A stretch of DNA of 64,000 nt, taken from positions 24,473,603 to 24,537,602 of the forward strand of contig NC_064770.1 of the NCBI RefSeq assembly GCF_011397635.1, written 5' to 3'. The stretch's first letter is position 1. Each line of letters starts with the position of its first letter. A program made the position numbers and the translations under genes. This DNA comes from Epinephelus fuscoguttatus (Eukaryota; Chordata; Actinopteri; Perciformes; Serranidae). Positions 60,301-64,000 of this stretch are shown piece after piece. The notes below the pieces were generated by a model. The model was not told the origin of the DNA. It was given only the letters and a program-made list of their open reading frames with translations, and searched no databases.

Positions 60301-63300
60301 GGTGTGACTTGCCAAGTGTTGGAGATATCGGCCGTAGAGATGTCTGCCTTCTCTCAAATATAATGGGACTACATGGCATTCGGTTTGTGGTGCTCAAAGC
60401 GCCAAAAAAATACATTAAAAAAACTCAACAGCAATGTCTCTTTACAGAAATCATGACCCGTTTCCTCAAGATAATCCACAGACCCTGCTGAGAGCAGTTT
60501 CATGTAGGAACTATTTTATCTCCCGCCAACTGTGTCACTGTGCAGAAGGAAGAGTGCATCTATTCATGGATGAGATCTAAACATTAATGGCGTCCTCGTC
60601 GGCTGAGCTGTAACATTAGCAAGCTCAGTGATGCTAGGTGAGCTAGCAGTAGCTGTATGCTTTCCTCCGTGCTGTGATTCGGTTGGCAGGTGTAGTTCGG
60701 TAGAAAGAAAATAGTTCCTACATGAAACTGCTCACAACAAGGTCCGTGGATTATCTTGAGTAACTGGGTCATGATTTCTAGAAAGAGACAATTCTGTTGA
60801 GTTTTTTAAATGCATTTTTTGTGGTGTTTTGACCACCACAAGCTGAGTGCCATCGAGCTCTATGATGTTCGAGAGAAGGCAGACATCTCTACGGCCGATA
60901 TCTCCGACCGTCGTCAACTCTGAAATAATCTAGATTGAGTCATAGCAGTAAAGGTGAGGGAAAAAATATGTGTTTTTGATTTGGAGGTGAACTGTGCCTT
61001 TGAAAAGGAAGTTCTATTTTACACATCAGTCCTGGTGAGAGGAAGCTGTGTGTAACATGATACACTGCCTCAAGTGATGTCACAGGAGTCAGCCTCAGTT
61101 GAGGATGAAGACTACGAACTTAAATGTGGGTGTGGCGTTAGAAAGAAGTGAGTTTACTTCGTGGCTACATCAGCCGCTACACAGCTGAATCTCTTACCCA
61201 ACTGCCTGCAGTCGGGTTGCATTGTGGGTAAATGTAGTGTAGCACGAGGGTTCGATGTGTGGTGGCTGAATCACTCTTGTTGGGAGTACACAGCAGAATG
61301 GAGACGGATATTCTCTTAAGCAGCACTTTACTATTCTCTACACTTCAGCTTCACAACCACACTTCCGGTTTGCACTTCCTTGTTATGGGTCACATGTCTC
61401 TTAACTAACCAATGAGGAGTTAGAAGGACTTAGACTTCGGTAAATGTGTGTGAGAATAACTGAGGCAGATCCAGCAAATTATTTAACTGTTTTTAAGAAT
61501 GCTGCTGCAAATATTTTAACACATAAATATGTAAAAAATAATTGTGAACATAAATGTGTAACATAAATAGTTAAGTGTACAAGTACTGTAAATGCACGTT
61601 TAGCAAATTACTAAAACACATTGTAGTCATAATCGTACATATCAAACTTGATCTGCAGATTGACTTCAGTCTTGAGTCTTATGACTTTGAGGTTCAGTGA
61701 ACATATGGACTCTAAGTATATTATTAATAGGAAGGAAGCATTCAATGAGGCAGTTGTAAAGCAGGGCTGTTGTTCCTCCACGAGTGAAACTAAAGGTTGA
61801 ATAAATGAAATATGAATCTGAATTATTTATTTTGCCCCCAAGAAGAACAAAAACACAGTTTCTACAGAGTCAGATGCAAAAGAAGGCATGAAGACGAGTC
61901 ACCTGTTCTGGTCCGGACATGCCGTAAGACGCTGTGTGAAATACACAGTCAACCCCTTCACACACCTTATAGAGGGAAGAATAATCCCGTATATCACTCT
62001 GTAAGACAGAAGGCAGAAAAATGACCCTCACTTTATTAATGCCATCCCTGATGAGATTGATTAGTTTATTGCTTCTCAGCCCTCACTGTTATCATCACCA
62101 GTGCATATATTCTCAACTGTTTGGGAGCCCTGCGGGTTTTCAGTGACAGAGTATGTGTGAGTCAATATCTGTCCCATGAAAGGACAGTTGTAATTAAGGT
62201 AAGTGTGCCATGAGGCCTGAGGCTGAAACCTGAATCATGTCTCCACCCTCTCTGCCCCAGTCAGCAGCTGGCGCTCAGAGGTGGATCACTCACCTGTGTC
62301 TGTTTCCAGCCAGCTACACAGACACAGACACAGAGACACACTGACGATGGCTGAAGCAGGGGAATATTAGAGCTGATTTGTGTCTGTGCGGAGCAGCGTA
62401 AATTAAAAGAAAAAGCAGCCCAGGCGCCGGAATAAATGTTGGCGTTGTACATTTCTGCAAACCATGAATATGTTACATTTAAAACATACTGTTTCATACA
62501 TATTATGAAGTTCAGATTGTGTATAATGTTTCTAATCAAGAGGGGGAGGGGATGGTGGAGGCATGACAGCAAACAGTAGCAGACCAGTGTTTAAAAGCGG
62601 ATGTCTTCGGGACATGTCCAGCCGTGCTTGTAGCAACTAAACATGATGTTTTCCTAACCCTAACCAAGTGGTTTTTGTTCAGTTCAGTTCAGGGTTTTTT
62701 TTTCAGTGTGTGATGTGCACTTGTAGATAAAATATAGGTCTATATTAATGAAGGTTCATTAGTACAGTTTTGTATTTCTCTGTAATGTAGCACAGTATTA
62801 ACAATGTTACTGATTGGGTTGCCCCACCCAAAATATATTGCTTAATAATTCAATTAATATTATAAACATGTGGGCGACTAGTCGACTAATGGTGCTAAAT
62901 GAGTGTCAGCGTGTACAGATACAATGTCAGAGTACTAGATAGAATTAAACTGTCACATCCAGGGCAAAGTTACTGGGTAACGTGCAGGGAAATATTGTTT
63001 GGAGTAAAAGTCAGGATTTCAAACACGTATCGGCTTCACAGCTCCTTCTCCACTGTCCCGTACCTGATAGTAGACAACTCCATCAGGGATTTCACAGGGA
63101 GGCTTGTTCATGTCCAGAAGGATCACCGACATCCCCTGACTGGCCAGCTCTCTCCCCAGCCTGAACCCAAAATATCCCCCTCCTCCTGTCACCACCACCT
63201 TCCCAGTGGAGACGCCTTGGGCCAGCGCTGCTTCCTCTCCCAGTTTTGAGGCCGCACACTCCGGGTTGCTGCAGCTGGCCGCCATGGCTCCATTTACCCT

Positions 63301-63501
63301 GTGGCGAACGGCCATGGCTGGGCTGGAGGCGACGGCTGGGGCTGGGTGTTTGACCCACGGCTGGTGGGTAAGGTGGGGGAGGTTGCGCATATAGTGTCCA
63401 CCAGCCTGCAGGCGACAAGGGGGGACACTGTGGCAGGGAAGCTGCTTCACTTGGCAGAGAGAGCCTCCACTCTCACTCATGTTGGGACTGCACAGCTCCA
63501 T
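40196..63501 (-). CDS. sdr42e2: Short-chain dehydrogenase/reductase family 42E member 2-like
   Basis: Eleven minus-strand exons: 63064-63501, 61903-61998, 59766-59823, 59555-59673, 56429-56504, 54325-54407, 45524-45661, 45170-45235, 43151-43214, 42976-43049 and 40196-40441. All borders are GT-AG and all phases agree, giving 485 residues. It is an extended SDR of the 3-beta-hydroxysteroid dehydrogenase-like group. The NAD-binding motif is VTGGGGYFG (104-112), with D130 after the second strand. The catalytic set is S211 (VYTST) with Y242 and K246 (YSRTK). Family motifs are [26 protein letters not shown] and [13 protein letters not shown] hydrophobic C-terminal helix (about 464-480) should anchor it in a membrane, probably ER. 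About 100 residues precede the Rossmann fold, far more than in SDR42E1. The ATG at 63501 follows a plausible acceptor (CAG at 63511-63509), so coding may begin further upstream. SDR42E1 is the alternative; the neighbouring cdr2 favours E2. The substrate is unknown. Confidence 0.9.
41676..41936. repeat. Dispersed repeat, copy 1 (sdr42e2 intron 10)
   Basis: CTGGGCACTGTAGTTTTTAG and CTGCGGATTAATACACATTT match the copy at 44806-45152. Non-coding, class unknown. Confidence 0.7.
42541..42975. other. End of sdr42e2 intron 10
   Basis: Contains a G-rich run (GCAGGGGGGGGGGCT-like, about 42556-42570) and otherwise nothing recognised. Confidence 0.4.
43225..44560. mobile_element. Fold-back MITE split by a Harbinger-like element
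   Basis: The ends read GATAGTGTGAATCTTTTGAA on the left and GATCCAAACTATCCCTTTAA on the right (TTAA at 44557-44560). These are the termini of the family at 15394-16026, with the same CCAGACTCCATTGA arms. The Harbinger-like element at 43659-44293 sits in its middle. The left end lies about 10 bp from sdr42e2 exon 9 (43151-43214). Confidence 0.75.
43659..44293. mobile_element. Harbinger-like non-autonomous element
   Basis: The termini GGGTGCTTTCAGACCTGGAG and, from the other end, GGGTGCTGTCACACCTGCCC form inverted repeats. They are flanked on both sides by TAA (43656-43658 and 44294-44296), the three-base target type of PIF/Harbinger elements. 635 bp. No transposase; the inner open frame has no recognised domain. 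Confidence 0.78.
44806..45152. repeat. Dispersed repeat, copy 2 (sdr42e2 intron 8)
   Basis: CTGGGCACTGTAGCTTTTAG, GTTGGGGACTACTTTCAGCT and GCTTCACAGTCAATACTT correspond to the copy at 41676. It ends about 18 bp from the exon 8 donor (exon 45170-45235). Confidence 0.7.
46109..46523. mobile_element. TTAA-flanked MITE, copy 1
   Basis: It is bounded by TTAA (46109-46112 and 46520-46523). Perfectly matching long inverted ends begin GATAGTGCACCCAAAAATGA and continue through AAAATTCAGCCATTATCTAC. This is a common non-coding fish MITE of piggyBac/Kolobok-like target choice. Confidence 0.88.
47546..48897. mobile_element. DNA transposon 'B' with TIRs, inserted in repeat A and containing another repeat A
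   Basis: The ends are inverted: CCCTGCGTTCCAAATCGCAT at the left and, read inward from the right, CCTGCGTTCCAATACCCATA. Both continue into ATACT-rich sequence. GAG on either side (47543-47545 and 48898-48900) may be a 3-bp target duplication. No transposase recognised. Confidence 0.72.
48290..48732. mobile_element. Repeat 'A', intact inner copy
   Basis: A 443-bp copy of the repeat that also surrounds its host element B. The two copies are roughly 90 percent alike by eye. It ends GTGGAAACGGGCC like the outer copy. Confidence 0.75.
51497..53443 (+). mobile_element. Internally deleted hAT transposon inside the LINE
   Basis: It starts TAGGGTTGGGT and ends ACCCAACCCTA, and is flanked by the exact 8-bp duplication CTAATGAC (51489-51496 and 53444-53451). 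It retains the two ends of a transposase gene. At about 51960-52236 there is a BED zinc finger ([29 protein letters not shown]) ending at a GT donor, with another exon at 52326-52443. The C-terminal dimerisation segment is at about 52700-52960 ([41 protein letters not shown]). The catalytic RNase-H-like core is absent, so it cannot move by itself. The SINE at 51651 is inserted near its left end. Confidence 0.9.
51651..51832 (+). mobile_element. tRNA-derived SINE
   Basis: A tRNA-like head has an A box (TGGCTTAGTGG, 51663-51673) and a B box (GGTTCGACTCC, 51719-51729). It is followed by TGTCATTCCCTCTCTCTC and an AATTAAAGGCAAAA tail. It is flanked by an 11-bp duplication with one mismatch, AAAATGCATGC (51640-51650) and AAAACGCATGC (51833-51843). 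A common fish SINE. Confidence 0.9.
53750..53790. repeat. (ATT)n microsatellite
   Basis: About 13 ATT units in the LINE 3' region. Confidence 0.93.
54271..54306. repeat. (TA)n microsatellite next to an sdr42e2 donor
   Basis: About 18 TA units end 18 bases from the exon 6 donor (exon 54325-54407, minus strand). Confidence 0.95.
54857..55239. mobile_element. TTAA-type MITE, copy 2
   Basis: Same family as 46109-46523: TTAAAGGGATAGTGCACCCA at the left and TTTTTGGGTGCACTAT at the right. The right TTAA is mutated. It lies in intron 5 of sdr42e2. Confidence 0.85.
55290..55545. repeat. Common fish interspersed repeat
   Basis: AATTTTGACCACCAAAATGT, ATTCGTGCCAAATCTAGAGA, GATGGATGGACAACTGGAAA and ACATAATGCCTCCAGCCACA, ending GCAGAGGCATAA, match a well-known non-coding fish repeat. 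The class is uncertain. Confidence 0.6.
57150..57470 (+). mobile_element. LINE C-terminal coding fragment
   Basis: An open stretch reads [39 protein letters not shown] and [10 protein letters not shown]. This is the typical C-terminal end of fish LINE reverse transcriptases. No catalytic part. Confidence 0.75.
57478..58385. repeat. TTC-rich fish interspersed repeat
   Basis: It begins GGTCCGGGCAGCTAAGCTGC, followed by (TTC)n and CCGAGGAAATCATACTTCCC. This is the start of a long, abundant, non-coding fish repeat. The rest is A/T-rich with no frame of note. Confidence 0.6.
59061..59394. mobile_element. MITE with GGTTCCCAACTGGT ends
   Basis: GGTTCCCAACTGGTCC at the left and CCAGTTGGGAACCAC at the right are inverted copies. 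A 330-bp non-coding element in intron 4 of sdr42e2 (introns numbered along the gene), close to exon 4. Confidence 0.75.
60220..61002. mobile_element. Fold-back MITE with arms of about 250 bp
   Basis: The left end TTAAAGGGACAGTTTACTCC is mirrored near 61002. ATATCGGCCGTAGAGATGTC, TTTCATGTAGGAACTATTTT and ATAATCCACAG/GGACC blocks appear on both arms in opposite orientation. The frames inside (60294-60491 and 60584-60917) are shadows of the arms. Confidence 0.82.
61003..61902. other. sdr42e2 intron 2, distal part
   Basis: About 900 bp next to exon 2 (61903-61998) with nothing recognised. Confidence 0.4.
61999..63063. other. sdr42e2 intron 1
   Basis: About 1.1 kb with no recognised exon or element. 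Confidence 0.4.
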
Positions 63502-64000
63502 AGATGTCCTGATAGGTTGAAGGAGGGGAAATATTGATTATTAATTATTGATCATTTTAGTGTCATTAAAGTTTGACCTGTGAAGAAAGAACAACCTCAC
63601 ACTGTCTGACAGAACCAAACGGTATATTCTGTAAAAGCTTGTTCCAGCTCTTTACTAAAGATTCAGTGTAATGTGTTCACACTGATGGCTGTGCCACTCC
63701 ATCACAAGTCTTTTGCACTGTTCACATATTTCTCCAAAGTTCCGCCTTACTTATTTGATATAAACTCTGGGGTCTCCACTAGAGTTCAAAATAAAGTTCT
63801 GTGGATTTGTTTGGCTGTTTAACACAATCCTGTAATGATGTTGTTAAATTACAGTAAGACTTAAATTAAAAGCCTAATCCCAATAAAACACCCAGTCCCT
63901 TTTACTAACCTGGTGTGGCTACACATTTTGACAAATAAAGGCCTGTCTCAATTAGACACCTGATCCGGTTGCTAAGCAGTTTATTTCTATGGAAATATGT
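63502..64000. other. Upstream of the sdr42e2 first coding exon
   Basis: A pyrimidine-rich tract and CAG (minus strand, ending at 63509) suggest a splice acceptor seven bases before the ATG. The promoter and a 5' exon would then lie further right, beyond the window. No TATA box or CpG-rich stretch is seen here. Confidence 0.45.

Overview
The window is nuclear DNA of a ray-finned fish, probably a spiny-rayed (percomorph-type) teleost. The evidence is vertebrate genes split by GT-AG introns, many CA/TA microsatellites, and transposon families typical of fish: L2/CR1-, L1- and RTE-like LINEs, hAT and Harbinger elements, TTAA-flanked MITEs and a tRNA-derived SINE. There is no bacterial or viral gene layout.

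Five protein genes and one tRNA gene can be supported exon by exon. (1) 1414-5124, minus: a KDEL receptor (kdelr2-like), exons 1-4; the last 11-residue exon was not found and probably lies left of the window. (2) 12871-14332, plus: a six-exon single-V-domain membrane protein, best match IGSF6. (3) 18067-24409, minus: a seven-exon MFSD13A/TMEM180-type transporter (478 residues). (4) 25225-33636, plus: cdr2 (seven exons, 460 residues). It is head-to-head with (3) over an 815-bp promoter region with a GC box and two inverted CCAAT boxes. (5) 40196-63501, minus: sdr42e2, an extended short-chain dehydrogenase with eleven exons and 485 residues, spread over 23 kb of transposon-rich introns. A tRNA-Leu(UAG) gene lies at 37814-37895. 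From general knowledge, relatives of genes 2-5 sit close together on human 16p12; KDELR2 does not, so a break in conserved gene order probably lies between 5 and 12 kb.

Most of the rest is mobile DNA, often nested. A 4.2-kb hAT-like element (7748-11935, 8-bp target duplication) contains LINE pieces, a zinc-finger fragment and a hammerhead-like motif. An L1-type insertion at 36180-37325 has the inverted 5' half left by twin priming. Intron 6 of sdr42e2 holds a Russian-doll MITE cluster (47.2-49.0 kb) followed by an L2-like LINE (49.0-54.0 kb). That LINE is split by an internally deleted hAT (51497-53443), which itself carries a SINE (51651-51832). Several TTAA-flanked MITEs with long arms occur, and one ends about 10 bp from an sdr42e2 splice acceptor.

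The five genes do not form one pathway: ER protein retrieval, a leukocyte-type receptor, a membrane transporter, a coiled-coil cytoplasmic protein, and a steroid-dehydrogenase-like membrane enzyme. I see no operon-like system. The unusual content lies in the nested mobile elements and in how close some of them sit to splice sites. All calls come from reading the sequence; none was confirmed by a database search.
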